Shown: positions 42,032 through 53,200 of the stretch, piece after piece | Position numbering within the stretch: the first letter of the stretch is position 1 | Layout: each line of letters begins with the position of its first letter | Source: JBGAHD01 sp044226395 | Lineage (GTDB): Bacteria > Pseudomonadota > Gammaproteobacteria > Xanthomonadales > Ahniellaceae | Reading direction: 5' to 3' | Assembly: GCA_044226395.1 (NCBI GenBank) | Contig: JBGAHD010000002.1 | Coordinates: forward strand, 930,001 to 994,000 | DNA length: 64,000 nucleotides | Made by a program: the position numbers and the translations under genes | Notes under the pieces: model-generated | The model's database searches: none | What the model saw: only the letters and a program-made list of their open reading frames with translations | What the model was told of the DNA's origin: nothing

Positions 42032-42999
42032 GGCCGCCGCTCCCCGTCCGTCACCAAGGTCACGCGCACGGGCTGGCCCGAGCGCAACTTGGCATCGACT
42101 TGACCGAACTCGATCACCGCGTCGATCACCGGCACCGGCTGCACGCGCGATTTGCTGCGCACCGCGCGACCGATCTCGACCACGCGACCATCGAACACCA
42201 GCCCCGCGCCGCCTTCCACCGCCACGCGCACGCGATCGTCCACGCGCACGAAGCGCAGATCGCGCTCGGGAATCTGCATGCGCACGATCAGACTGCTCAA
42301 GTCCGGAATCAGCGCCACGCTCTGGCCGACGAAGACACTGCTGCCCACGTCGAACTTCTGCCCCTGCCAATCGCTCTGGTGCTGCACCACGCCATCGCGG
42401 CTGGCCTTGACCGTGAGCGAGGCGATGTCGTTCTCGAGCTTGGCGACCTGGGCATCGAGCTGCGCGAGTTCGGCCTCGACCAACTCGCGTTCCTCGCGTC
42501 GTTGGATCGCGGACAGGCGTTCCCGCTCGATCATTAGCGCCATTTGCCGCTCGGCTTGCGCGCGCTCGATCACCAGCTTCTTGTATTCGTTGCCAGGCAC
42601 CAGGGACTGCGGCTGCGCGGCCTTGCGCACGGCCTTGTCGAGCGTGGCGCGGCTTTCGGCCGTCTCGATCGCGGTGGCGCGTTCGCGCTCGGCCAGTTCC
42701 AGCAACAGACGCTCGCGTTCGCTGCGTTTCTCCTGTTGCTTGCCGCGCGCCGAGTCGAGCTCGCGCTGCAGATCGGCGCCATCGAATTGCGCGACCACGT
42801 CGCCGGCCTTGACCGTCGAACCGTCCGGCGCGAGTCGGGTCAGGGTCAATTGAAACGTCTCGCCGTTCTTGGGCGGGCTGATTGCTTCGCTGATGCGCGC
42901 GACGATCTCGCCATCGAACACGCGCTCGGCCGCCGGCAAGGTTGGCGCTAGCAACGACAGAGCCGCGGCGAACACAGCATGACGAATGCCATGCATCAT
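42028..42999 (-). CDS. HlyD-like periplasmic adaptor 2
   Basis: A 323-residue exported adaptor. Signal peptide about 1-24 (LLAPTLPAAE end). Lipoyl half (LAPDGSTVKAGDVVAQFDGA), a strongly charged coiled coil (about 70-190, RGKQQEKRSERERLLLELAE), the second half (VKASRDGVVQHQSDWQGQKF) and a beta-barrel (DVGSSVFVGQSVALIPDLS). It lacks the C-terminal membrane-proximal domain of adaptor 1. ATG 42999 overlaps the stop of adaptor 3 as ATGA. It may form mixed hexamers with the other two adaptors. Confidence 0.75.
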   Translation of the reverse strand: MMHGIRHAVFAAALSLLAPTLPAAERVFDGEIVARISEAISPPKNGETFQLTLTRLAPDGSTVKAGDVVAQFDGADLQRELDSARGKQQEKRSERERLLLELAERERATAIETAESRATLDKAVRKAAQPQSLVPGNEYKKLVIERAQAERQMALMIERERLSAIQRREERELVEAELAQLDAQVAKLENDIASLTVKASRDGVVQHQSDWQGQKFDVGSSVFVGQSVALIPDLSSLIVRMQIPERDLRFVRVDDRVRVAVEGGAGLVFDGRVVEIGRAVRSKSRVQPVPVIDAVIEFGQVDAKLRSGQPVRVTLVTDGERRP

Positions 43000-43964
43000 G
43001 GCGACACCACTACGCGCTCGCCATGCTCGATGCGCACGCTCATGCCAGGCAGCAACCGCGACATGTCTTGCTCGGGCAAGGTGATCTCGACGCGGAAATA
43101 GCGGCCATCGCCCCACTCGGCCTTGGCCTCGGGCACGCCGGCGACGGCGGTCACGCGCGCGCCAACGCGCAGATCGGGCAGGGCATCGAAGCGTAGATTC
43201 ACGTCATCACCGACCTTCACGCCACCGCGGTCGGCCTCGATCAGGAAACCACGCACCGCGCGTCGACCCACGGCCACGATCTCGCCGACCTTGAGGCCCG
43301 GAAATCCCGACGCGCCTTCATCGAAGCGATTGCCACGCCAGGAATCAAAGCCATGCACGAGCGTGCCCGCCGTGGTCGCGCGCACCTCGGCGACGCTCGC
43401 CTGTGCTTCGTAGTACGTGATCTCGGCATCGAACTTGGCGACCTCGATCTCGCCATCGCGTTGGCGTCGCGTGACCGCCGCGCGCGCGGCCTCGAACTCG
43501 CCGCGCTTGACCTCGAGCTCGTGCCGCGTGCGCGCCAGCTCGCCTTGATAGCGATCAAAATCGAGCGCGGCCAGGAACTCGCGCGGAATCGCCGCGTCGG
43601 TCGCGGCCTTGTCAAAGGCCGCCTGCGCGTCGACCAGCAGACGCTCGGCATCGACGGCTTTGACCTGCAGTTCCGCCACTTCCTTGGCCGCCTTCGCGCG
43701 CGCCTGATCGCGCTGCGGCTTGAGCGTATTGATCTGTTGCCCCGCCTGGCCCGCATCGATGCGCAGCACCACGTCACCCGGCTTCACGGTCGCGCCCTCG
43801 GGCAAATAGAAGCGCAGGGCCACGGGCGAGGTGTCCGACGGCGGCACCAGGATCGCCTGTGCGTCGACCGCGTAAACCTCGCCACTGAACACGACGCGCG
43901 CCGCGCAGGGCGCAGCCACCAGCGCCGAAGCAAACGCGAGACCCGCGAACTTACTGCGCCACAT
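42996..43964 (-). CDS. HlyD-like periplasmic adaptor 3
   Basis: A 322-residue exported adaptor starting at ATG 43964, 14 bases inside the end of the ATPase gene. Signal peptide about 1-22. Lipoyl half (YLPEGATVKPGDVVLRIDAG), coiled coil (about 70-190, PQRDQARAKAAKEVAELQVK), return half (VRATTAGTLVHGFDSWRGNR) and beta-barrel with the ending ITLPEQDMSRLLPGMSVRIE. It resembles adaptor 2 in layout but the sequences have diverged, so this is an old duplication or separate recruitment. It has no C-terminal membrane-proximal domain. Confidence 0.75.
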   Translation of the reverse strand: MWRSKFAGLAFASALVAAPCAARVVFSGEVYAVDAQAILVPPSDTSPVALRFYLPEGATVKPGDVVLRIDAGQAGQQINTLKPQRDQARAKAAKEVAELQVKAVDAERLLVDAQAAFDKAATDAAIPREFLAALDFDRYQGELARTRHELEVKRGEFEAARAAVTRRQRDGEIEVAKFDAEITYYEAQASVAEVRATTAGTLVHGFDSWRGNRFDEGASGFPGLKVGEIVAVGRRAVRGFLIEADRGGVKVGDDVNLRFDALPDLRVGARVTAVAGVPEAKAEWGDGRYFRVEITLPEQDMSRLLPGMSVRIEHGERVVVSP

Positions 43965-44625
43965 CGCTTTCCACCTGACCATCGCGCAAGCGCACTTGCC
44001 GACGCGCGCGCGCGGCCACGTCGCCATCGTGCGTCACCAACACCACGGTCTGACCTTGCGCGTGCAGTTCCTCGATCAGGGCCAGCACTTCGGCGGCGCT
44101 GCGCGAATCGAGATTGCCCGTGGGCTCGTCGGCCAGCAGCAAGGCCGGCGACATCAACAGCGCGCGCGCGATCGCCGCGCGTTGCATCTGCCCACCGGAC
44201 AACTCGCCGGGGCGATGGGTCAGACGATCGCCCAAGCCGACGCGTTCCAACAACTCACGCGCGCGCTCGGGCGCCCGCGCCGGCACCGGTCGCGCGAAGC
44301 GCAGCGGCAGCAGCACGTTGTCGAGCACGCTCAAGCGCGGCAGCAGATGAAAACCCTGAAACACAAAACCAATGCGCGCATTGCGAATGGCGCTGATCGC
44401 CTCGTCGTCGAGCGTCTCCACCGCTTGCGTCTGCAAGCGATAAGTGCCGCTGTCGGGACGATCCAGGCAACCGAGCACGTTCAACAGACTCGACTTGCCC
44501 GAACCCGAGGGCCCGGTGATCGCCACGAACTCGCCCGCGCCAATGCGCAGATCGACACCAGCCAGCGCGGTCACGCGCTGACCCGCCATCGGATAGTGCT
44601 TCTGAATGCCTGACAGCTCGATCAT
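43951..44625 (-). CDS. ABC transporter ATP-binding protein (MacB/LolD type)
   Basis: A 224-residue ATPase with all nucleotide-binding motifs: Walker A GPSGSGKSSLLN, Q loop VFQGFHLLP, signature LSGGQMQRAAIARALL, Walker B LLLADEPTGNLD and the switch His in VVLVTHDGD. The DEPTGNLD block and short length are typical of the MacB/LolD/FtsE class. ATG 44625 gives the normal N-terminus MIELSGIQKHYPM. It is the first gene of the operon; no strong ribosome-binding site or promoter was found upstream. Confidence 0.9.
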   Translation of the reverse strand: MIELSGIQKHYPMAGQRVTALAGVDLRIGAGEFVAITGPSGSGKSSLLNVLGCLDRPDSGTYRLQTQAVETLDDEAISAIRNARIGFVFQGFHLLPRLSVLDNVLLPLRFARPVPARAPERARELLERVGLGDRLTHRPGELSGGQMQRAAIARALLMSPALLLADEPTGNLDSRSAAEVLALIEELHAQGQTVVLVTHDGDVAARARRQVRLRDGQVESDVAQ

Positions 44626-45410
44626 GATCGGGCCAGTGACTGGTACCGCACGGCGGAAGTTCCTTCTTCGTCGGATCCGATCGCGAGTCGCGCGCGCAGC
44701 GTAGCGAGTTTCGCGCGCCGCGAACATGTCGACGCCGGCTCGGCCCACGCATAAGCGCCCCAGGCTTAGCAGCCCGGGACCCGATGTCGAAAGGCCTGGC
44801 GCGCGCTCCACGCCACGCACGCTTCACGCTTGGCGACGCGAACCCAGCGGTCCGTCGTGACGTCACGCAATCGTCGAAGCCGAGCTCCGCGAGACCTACG
44901 AGCGACGTGGCATTCGAAGAGTCACGCTACCGGAACCGAACCATCTCGGCTCGCAAGACGCGACCGCGCACAGATCAAACTCTCAGGCACAGATATCTGA
45001 ATATCTCGTTCTCCGCCAATCAGCGCAAACGCGAGAAAGACGATCTTGACGTTCAACACGTCATGCGCTGATGCCGCGGTCGAAGACAGCGCAGCGCCTC
45101 ACCCTAGTCATCTTCGAACCGCGAGGCGAAAGCCTGGGTCACATCCGCTTGCACCGTCGAACGATAAACATCGGCAACTAGATCGTTGCCACATTCGCAA
45201 GTGATGAGGTCGATGGAGCCACATACTCACTCGCAGTTCATAACGATCCCGAAATTTCCCCTCGCTTGCCTTGAATCGCTCGCCATCGCACGAGTAGATT
45301 CGAGCGGCCGTCGCCAACACGGCGCTGCGATCGATGCTTGGCAGGTTCCCGTCGGAGGTGTCTTCTCCGCTTGGACGGCACGCTGTTTCGCCAGCAAGAA
45401 GGATGCCGTG
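44626..45410. other. 785-base stretch without a supported gene
   Basis: The stretch lies between the divergent ABC operon and the DMP19-like gene. Open frames here have poor codon character and no family match. The part around 44930-45060 is visibly less GC-rich than the surroundings, as in other transferred segments of this window. No terminator or clear promoter was found. Confidence 0.5.
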
Positions 45411-45845
45411 ATGAAACGAGTCGTCGAACGCGCGAAGTTGGTGGATCACCCGCATCTCGCCTGGCAAGCCTTCGTGAATCTGATCTCGACGGAGCGCTAC
45501 GAGCATCTGACGCCCCTGCAACGCCAAGCGCGACTCGTGCTCGAATACGGCAACGAAGTCCAACGCGGTGGCCATGGTCGCTACTTCGAGATCTGCGGCA
45601 TCGCCAAGCTCACCGAAACCATCGACGCGATGGAGGCCTTCGGCCTGACGGGGCAAGCCAGGCTCTTGCGACGCGCCGCCTCGGTGCTGGCCAAGGCCTC
45701 GCCCGACGCCGATCTCGAACTGATCCTCGACGATGAGCTGATCGAGTCGATGGACGATGCCTACTACTGCTGCCTGCCCCTGGTGCCCGTGGCCTTGGCC
45801 GAGCACTTGGAAAAGCACATCGACGAGTATCTGGTTCTGCGGTGA
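45411..45845 (+). CDS. DMP19/DUF4375-like protein, possible orphan immunity protein
   Basis: A 144-residue helical protein. The segment LVLEYGNEVQRGGHGRYFEI resembles the family core (usually E(V/I)xNGGFxQYF), followed by TETIDAMEAFGLTGQARLLR and an acidic end (DADLELILDDELIESMDD). Proteins of this group occur as immunity proteins in polymorphic-toxin loci; a toxin-related role here is inferred from its position upstream of the RHS gene. GTG 45408 or ATG 45411 may be the start, after AGAAGGA. The frame runs open upstream, but that part has poor codon character. Confidence 0.5.
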   Translation: MKRVVERAKLVDHPHLAWQAFVNLISTERYEHLTPLQRQARLVLEYGNEVQRGGHGRYFEICGIAKLTETIDAMEAFGLTGQARLLRRAASVLAKASPDADLELILDDELIESMDDAYYCCLPLVPVALAEHLEKHIDEYLVLR

Positions 45846-46145
45846 ATGCCGGGGCTTCCGCGGCGAAGCAAGGTTCGGCCTCGCGTCGAGCGTCAACACG
45901 CGCCGCATCGAAGTATCCGATCGCGCGAACGCGAGTTCATCGCGCTGGGCCATCTCCGCAAAGCACTCGATCAATCGACCTCTTCGAAGATTCCAAAGGC
46001 CGCGCGCGACAAGGTCGTCAGCGCGTCGCGATCGAGACCACGCGCTACGGGCACTCGGCCCACGACCCATTGCCGCCCTAAGCGCGAGGCGCCACTCACC
46101 ACCGCTGCGTCATTCGTTGCGTGTCGACATCACAGGAGAAGGAAC
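45846..46145. other. 300-base gap, possible gene remnant
   Basis: No intact gene is seen. One frame contains EFIALGHLRKALDQS, which looks protein-like, but it is flanked by basic low-complexity sequence and lacks a good start. It could be the remains of an immunity-type gene. Confidence 0.35.
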
Positions 46146-46463
46146 TTGCCCACCATCGACCCCCAACTCGCCGAGCTCGCGGACGATCTGCAGAGGCTGC
46201 TCGATCGCAGCCCCTCGAGCGAGGACGCCATGGAGAACTGGTATCTCGAAGCCGATCGCGTGCGCAGCAAGCTGCTTCGCGGCATCGGCGTCACGCGCCG
46301 AATCCCCGCCTTCCTGCTGCATTACCTGATCGAAGCCGATGTGCGCCTGACCGATCCCCGCATCCGCGAAGCGCAACATCGCGCGATTTCGCAAACGATC
46401 GCGAATCTGCGCAAGGGCATTTTTCCGACCGTCGAGGAAGGGCCGCAACCGTCGAAGGACTGA
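46146..46463 (+). CDS. hypothetical small protein, 105 aa
   Basis: The TTG at 46146 follows AGGAGAAGG with good spacing and begins MPTIDPQLAELADDLQRLLD. The protein is all-helical and cytosolic in character (NWYLEADRVRSKLLRGIGVT, FLLHYLIEADVRLTDPRIRE). No family was recognised. Its place between a DMP19-like gene and the RHS gene makes an immunity or accessory role possible. It ends at a TGA 20 bases after the last helix. Confidence 0.55.
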   Translation: MPTIDPQLAELADDLQRLLDRSPSSEDAMENWYLEADRVRSKLLRGIGVTRRIPAFLLHYLIEADVRLTDPRIREAQHRAISQTIANLRKGIFPTVEEGPQPSKD

Positions 46464-47249
46464 CGGTTCTGCATTCGTGGAGTCTGCGCGGACGCGCGAC
46501 TCGTGCGCGCAAGGTCCGCGGCGGTTTCCGCGCAACGCCGACACGAACACACGCGCACCCGCGTCGCCCTCGCGCACGCGGGCTCGCGTCGTGCTCGCGA
46601 ATCGGGAGAGCGACATGGTTGAACGCCGGCACTCGAACCATTCATGCCCGCCGTCTCGTCCACGACTTGACCCCCACGAAACGCCGATCAGCCAAAACAC
46701 AAGGCCGAGTGCATTCCAGTTGCAGATCGCTTCGGATCGCGGACTCCCACATCGTTACCGACGAATCGCCAAGGTCGATCGCTTCTCGTTCGGGCGCTCG
46801 ACTCCGCGCGAGGAGCTCATCGACGGAATGCGCCTGAAATGCGCGCGAAGACCGCGATTGGCGAGAATCGCGCGCGGTTCAAGTCACCACTCGTATCGCT
46901 TCGAATACGCCAGCGCGCACACAACAACCATCCCTCCAACAAACGTTGTCGATGTTTCGGGATCGACAACGTTCATCGAGCCCACATCGCTTCGCCAACC
47001 ACTTCTCGCCTTGCTAGCCGCAAATCGACATGACTACCCTGCGGCCGCGTTGCCCGGTGAAGCACGAGTTCCGCTCGGCTTCATCGGCGCCATCGCCGTG
47101 TCGTTCGCGATTGGGGGCAATCGACGAAGGACGCGCCGCCACTTCATGGTTGTCGATCGTCGCTCGCGCGTCGTGGCTCGGGTGATGGACCGCGCGGTTT
47201 CGCGAGGTCCGTCGTCGCGCGCGTGTCGACCTCCGCCCTAGGAACCGTC
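46464..47249. other. 786-base region upstream of the RHS gene
   Basis: No supported gene. A long open frame across it has random, Arg/Ser-rich composition. The only structured element seen is the hairpin at 46942-46973. The promoter of the giant gene probably lies here but no hexamers were convincing. Confidence 0.5.
46942..46973. repeat. perfect 12-bp inverted repeat
   Basis: AACGTTGTCGAT, loop GTTTCGGG, ATCGACAACGTT. It stands about 280 bases before the RHS start. There is no T tract after it, so it is more like a protein-binding or recombination site than a terminator. Confidence 0.6.
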
Positions 47250-50200
47250 ATGCACTCGAAGAATCTTCTGTTGTCCGTGGGCTTGCTGCTGGTGCAAGCG
47301 ATGCTCGGTGTCTCGCACGCGCAAGGCGCGGGACTGGGAGACGATGTCAGGCCTCTTCAAGGAATTTCCACTAGCGATGCCGGCTTGCTCGAGACCGAAC
47401 GCCGCGCGCTTCGCGATCCGGCCAATGCCACGCCCGAGCGAATCACTAGCGCCACGCCATCCTGCGCGCTCTATCCCCTGATCCTGCCGTCGACCGTCTT
47501 CAACGCCGCGAGCGCAGGCCAAGCGTTCAACAACCTGCCGCGAGGCATAGCGCCCGGCAACTTCAGTTGGATCACCTGGGCCGGCTCGCAGAGCGCGCCC
47601 ACCTTGGCGACGAGTTTGACGCCGCCAGGCGACAGCCACACCTACATCAATCCCTTCGACCTGGCCGACCGCGTGCCGAGCGTCGAGGACTATGTGATCG
47701 GCGCGCAGGGCAGCATGAATGCCAGAGCCGTGCGCGACGCGCTCGATGCCTTGCTTTCGCGCGAGATCACGGTACCGCTCTGGGATCGCGTCACCACCGC
47801 CAGTCTGGTGACCGCGTCGCCGCCGGCGCGGGGTCAACCCTTGCTTCGCATCGCGCGCTTCGCGCGCGTGAAGTTGAGCGCGTATCAACTGACCGGGCAG
47901 GGCACAGTCTCGCTGATCTTTCTCGGCTTCGATGATTGCGCCAACCAACCACCGCGCGCGCAAGCGCTGCGCGTGAGCACGCCGCGCAATACGCCGGTCG
48001 CGATCACGCTGATGGGCAGCGATCCCGACAACGATGCCTTGACCTATCGCGTCGCGATGCATCCCGAGCGCGGGGCGCTTTCGGGCACGCCGCCGCGACT
48101 GACCTACACCCCGCAACCGGGTTATGTCGGGAGCGATGGCTTCACCTACACCGTGTCCGATGCCGCGCGCACGTCCGACCCAGCCCTGGTCGAGATCACG
48201 ATCACCGACACCGGAAATCGCGCGCCCCTCGCGAACGCGCAAACGATCCGGGTCGACGAAGACGCCAGCATCGCCTTCACCTTGACCGGCACCGATCCCG
48301 AAGGCGCCGCGCTGCGCTTCGCCATCATCAATACGCCCACGCAAGGCACGCTCACCGGCACGGCGCCCGCGCTTACCTACACGCCGCGCGCGAACTACCA
48401 CGGGTCCGACAGCCTTCGCTTCACCGTGAATGACGGCGCGTCGACGTCGGCGCCGGCGACCGTCGAGATCCAAGTTCGGTCGATCAATGACCCGCCCACG
48501 ATCACGTCCACGCCGCCCACGACGGCCAGCATCGCGCAATCGATGCGCTATGCCGCCACCGCGGTCGACATCGACAGCACGACGTTGACGTGGTCTGTGG
48601 TCGCCGCGCCCGCGGGCGCGAGCATCGATTCGAACAGCGGCGTGCTCACGTGGACGCCCACGTTGGCGCAGGTAGGCGCTCAGCCATTCGAGATCACCGT
48701 CAGCGATGGCGACGGCGGCAGCGCACGCCAGGCATTCACGATCACGGTCGCGCCGCCGGCGGTGAATCACGCGCCGACGATCACGAGCACGCCCATCACG
48801 ACCGTGGACGAAGGGCAGGACTACGCCTACGACGTCGACGCCACGGACCCCGATCCGCGCGACGTGCTGCGCTACGCGCTGCGACGACAAGCCGAAGGCA
48901 TGCGCATTGATGAGCAATCGGGCGTGATCGCGTGGCCGGCGCTGCGCGAACTCGCGCAACCCTCGGTCGTCGCGAATCAACGCTGCGCGCGCCGCACCGA
49001 TACGCCTGGCGCCGGAGTGGCGGAGAGTCTGCGCCCGATCTATCAGCGCATTCGTGACTCGCTCGGGCGCGCCGCCAGTTTTGTTGCCACCACGACGATC
49101 GCCTGGGATCACGAGAATCAATGCCTGGCGTGCCATGTCCAGGCGCAAGGCATGCTGGGTCTGCAATCGGCCAGCACCAAGACCTCGGTCGATGCGGATG
49201 CCGCCGAGTACTTGCTCGCGAAGACGTTGCGAAGCCAACGCCCCGACGGCTCGATTCTCACCAACAACGACCATCAGCCGGTCTATCAAACGGTCTACAG
49301 CACGTGGGCCTTGAGCTTCGTGCCCGATCGCGCGCGAACGCTGCCGGCGCGTGCCCGCGCGCTGGAGTTTCTCTGGCGCAACGCACGCGCCGGCGACGGC
49401 AACGTGCACTGGTTTCCTTCGGAACTCGCCCGGGCCTTGATTCGCGACGGCGAGACCATGTCCGCCTTGGTCGCGGTCACCGCCGCGCGCTTCGATGCCG
49501 ACACGCGCGCGCTGCCGCAGGCCACGGCCGAGCACCGCGCGCTCGCCGAACAGTTTCGAAGCCTCGCGCCGGCCATGGCCGAGTTCTTCATCGCCCACGC
49601 GTACGACGACGAGCCCAGCGTGCTCAGCATGGCCGCGCGAATGATGGGCCTAACCGCCACGCTCGCCATGATCGATGAACCGGGCGCGCGCGAACGCGTG
49701 CTCACGGCGATGGGTCTTCTCGACGCGCGACTGCGCGCCTTGCAGAAGCCCGACGGCGGCTGGGGCGAGCTCGCGACTTCGCCAAAATCCGATCCGCTGA
49801 TCACCGCGCTCGTCGGCATCGCGCTCGACGGGCGCCGGCCACCGCGCAACGATCCGGCCATCCTGCGCACGCTCGATTACTTGCTGGCCGCGCAGCAGTC
49901 GGACGGCTCCTGGGGCGCTACGACCTTGTTCACCACGCACATGGCCAGCGCCGCCGTGGTGATGATGTATCTGCCCATCGCCATGGACTATCTGCAATCC
50001 GACGGCGACCTCGTGCCCGGGCCGATGACGCTGAGCCGCGTGGACGGTCAATGGCGCCTCGATGCGTCCGTGATCAATCGCGGTGGCGTCGATATCACGG
50101 GCCCCATCACCGTCACGGCGCGCGCCGACGATACTCGGGGATCCGTGCTGGGCACGGCGACATTCGAGGGGTTGGCCGCGGGCGCTTCACGCGCGGTCGA

Positions 50201-53200
50201 CATCGCGCTCGGCAATGACGCGCCGACGTACAACATCCACATCACCGTAACGCCCACCGCGTCGACGCTCGAATGCGAGGTCGACAACAACAGCGCCAGC
50301 GCCAGTCTGATTGAAGTCGAAGCGCGCGACATCGGTGGTCTTGCCGACACACAGCGCTATTTGCTCAACGTGCTCGACGCCAACGACGCGCCCGAACTGC
50401 GCACCGTGGCCTTGCCCGCCGCCACCACGGGCCAACCGTACGCGTTTCAGATCGACGCGGTCGACGCCGATCGCGGCGACGAACTGCGCTACGCGCTCAC
50501 CGGCCCGACCTATCTTGCCATCGACGCGCTCAGCGGCCTGATCACTTGGCATCCCGCCGATGATCAGGGTGGCGATCATGCGGTGACCGTCGAAGTCACC
50601 GATCTCGCCGGCGCCGTCGCGCGAAGTGAGTACACCTTGCACGTGGCAGCGCGACCCGCGAATGCGCCGCCGGCCATCACCACGCGGCCCTTGCGCTCGG
50701 CGCAGCTTGGCGTGCCCTACGTTTACGACGTCGATGCCGTCGATCCGGACGGTGACGCCATCGCGTACAGCCTCATCAGCGCGCCGCAAGCCATGGCCAT
50801 CGATGCCGACTCGGGTCGTATCACGTGGTCGCCCGCGCTGCCGAGCACCGATCATCCGGCCTATGTGATGGTGCGCGCCACCGACGCGCGTGGCGCAAGC
50901 AGCCAACAGGCCTATCAACTGGGCGTGTATCAAACCCTGCATGCGCCGCGGATCGAGCCGCCGTTCGCGAACTACACCGATGAGCGCGAGCAATATCGTT
51001 CCACCGCGGGCTTGATCGATCTCGATCGCTACGACACGCACGAGTGGTCGCTCCTGCTCGCGCCCGTGGGCATGACCTTGCAGCCTGAAACACGCGTGCT
51101 CGAGTGGTTCGCCCGCGACCCACGGCCGCTCTATCCCACGCCATCGACGTACGACTCGCCCGGGAACGATCGCTGTTGGATGCCCGGTGCCACCGTCGCC
51201 GACATCAGCGCCAAGCCGCGCTGGTCGGTGTCGGTCAAGGAAGGGTCGCAGCCCGTGCTCGGCGCCCTGAGCGATAGCAACGGCGACGGACGCATCGACG
51301 GCGCCGACTTGCCGGCGATCGTCGCCGTCGAGAACGATCGCGATGTGCACGCCATCGATGCCCGCACCGGCGAGGTGCTCTGGCAAGCACTGACGAACGA
51401 GCGAATCGAACGTTCCGTGGTGCCCGCCATCGCCGACATCGACGGCGACGGCCAGCCCGAAGTGCTCGTCTACGCCGCCCCGAGCGGCGTGCCCACGCTG
51501 ACCGCGCTCGACGCCAAAGGCGCGGTCCAGTGGCGCGCCGATGTCGCGCCCTCGACCGAGCGCTTGCAAACCAAGGCCATCGTGGTCGCGGATATCACGC
51601 GTGATCCTGGCCTCGAGATCTTCCTCGGCAAGTCCCTCTACGACGCAAAAGGGCATCGTCTGTTCGCTCTGCCTTCCGCGCGCGACTCGGCCTTGATGAC
51701 GCCGATCGATGTCGACGGCGACGGTCGCGTCGAGCTGCTCTACGCCGACGAGTTGTACTCCAATACCGGCGCCCTGCTGCGTCGCTTCACCGCCGACTGG
51801 CGGGGCTTCGTCTATCGCATCGACGGCGCCATGGCGAACCTCGACGACGATCCCGCGCTCGAGTACGTGGCCAGCGTCAACGCGCAGCTTGGATTCAATT
51901 CGGGACGCATCGGGGTCTTCGACGACGACGGTCGTCTGATGTGGATGAGCGCACCCGGCGTCGAACCCGGTTTGCCCATCATCGGTGACCTCACGGGCGA
52001 TGGCGAAGTTGATATCTACGCGCCCGGCTACGGCGCGATGTTCCGCGCCGATGGCACGACGCGATGGACGAAGTCGGCAGCACAAGCCGCCGTCGCCGTC
52101 GCGGCGGACCTCAACCAGGATGGCGCGTATGAACTGCTGACCTATGACTTCGGCGCCGTCTCCGTCATCGGCGCGCACAGCGGTCGTCGCAACGACATCA
52201 TCGGCTTCGGCGTGGATAACCGCGACCGAACCCTCGTGCATCCCGTGGTCGTCGACGTCGACGGCGATGGTCATGCCGAAGTGCTCGCCGGACACGCCAA
52301 CACACTGACGCTCTACGAATCCGACAGCGAAGCGTGGGGCCCTGCATCGTCGGCCGACCCGCAGCACCTGATGTCACTCGACGACGACGGCCAGCCGTCG
52401 ACGTCCTACACCGAGAACTTGCGCATTGCGCAGCGCGCCGCCACGGACGCCGTCACGCTGCCCGATCTGGCGTTCGAGACGCCTGAGATGGTCGCGGGGC
52501 CGGAGGGCGACCACCTCCAAGTCACGATCATCAATCGTGGTTTGCGCGATATCCGCGCGCCGTTCCGCGTAATCCTGCGCGCTGGCACCGAATCGCGACA
52601 GATCGGGACGCTCGGCGAGCTGACGCTCCAAGCACTCGAAGCGGGCACCAGCCAGCGCCTGACCTTCGACCTGCCCGCGCGCGACACGATGCCCGGCGAC
52701 GCGGTGCTCACCGCCGATCCTGATCACGTCATCACCGAGTGCGCCACGGGCAACAACGTCATCGGCATCGGCAACGCCTGGGTCCGCGTGGTCGACTCGG
52801 CGGGCTTGAGCACCGAGCAGTACTTCGCCACGCATCTGCGTCGTAGCTACAGCAATGCTCAGCTTTCCACCGCGAAGCCGACGACCGCGCGCACGGGCGA
52901 AGTCTTTCGCCATGACGTGCGCGGCTCCACCGCGGAACCGGGCGCCAATTACCAATACCGCCTGTTCCAAGGGCCGTCCAGCATGCGCGTGCACCCCAAC
53001 ACGGGCGAGGTGACCTGGACGCCTAGCGCGAATCAGGTGGGCACGCACACCTTCATCGTCCAGGCGCTGATGCTTCTCGGGGGCGAGGTGCGGCAGGCGT
53101 ACACCGTCGACGTCGTCGCCGGCGCCGCGAACACCGCGCCTGTGATCACCAGCACGCCGCCACTGCAGGCAACGGCCGAGCGCGCCTACGTTTACGACGT

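Noticed and set aside
44784..45071. 95-codon plus-strand frame in the gap after the ABC operon
   Set aside because: Basic low-complexity product, no ribosome-binding site and mixed codon use. It may be a remnant but cannot be supported.
46477..47241. 254-codon plus-strand frame upstream of the RHS gene
   Set aside because: Composition is random-looking (Arg/Ser/Thr-rich), no ribosome-binding site, no domain, and it would read through the 12-bp hairpin.
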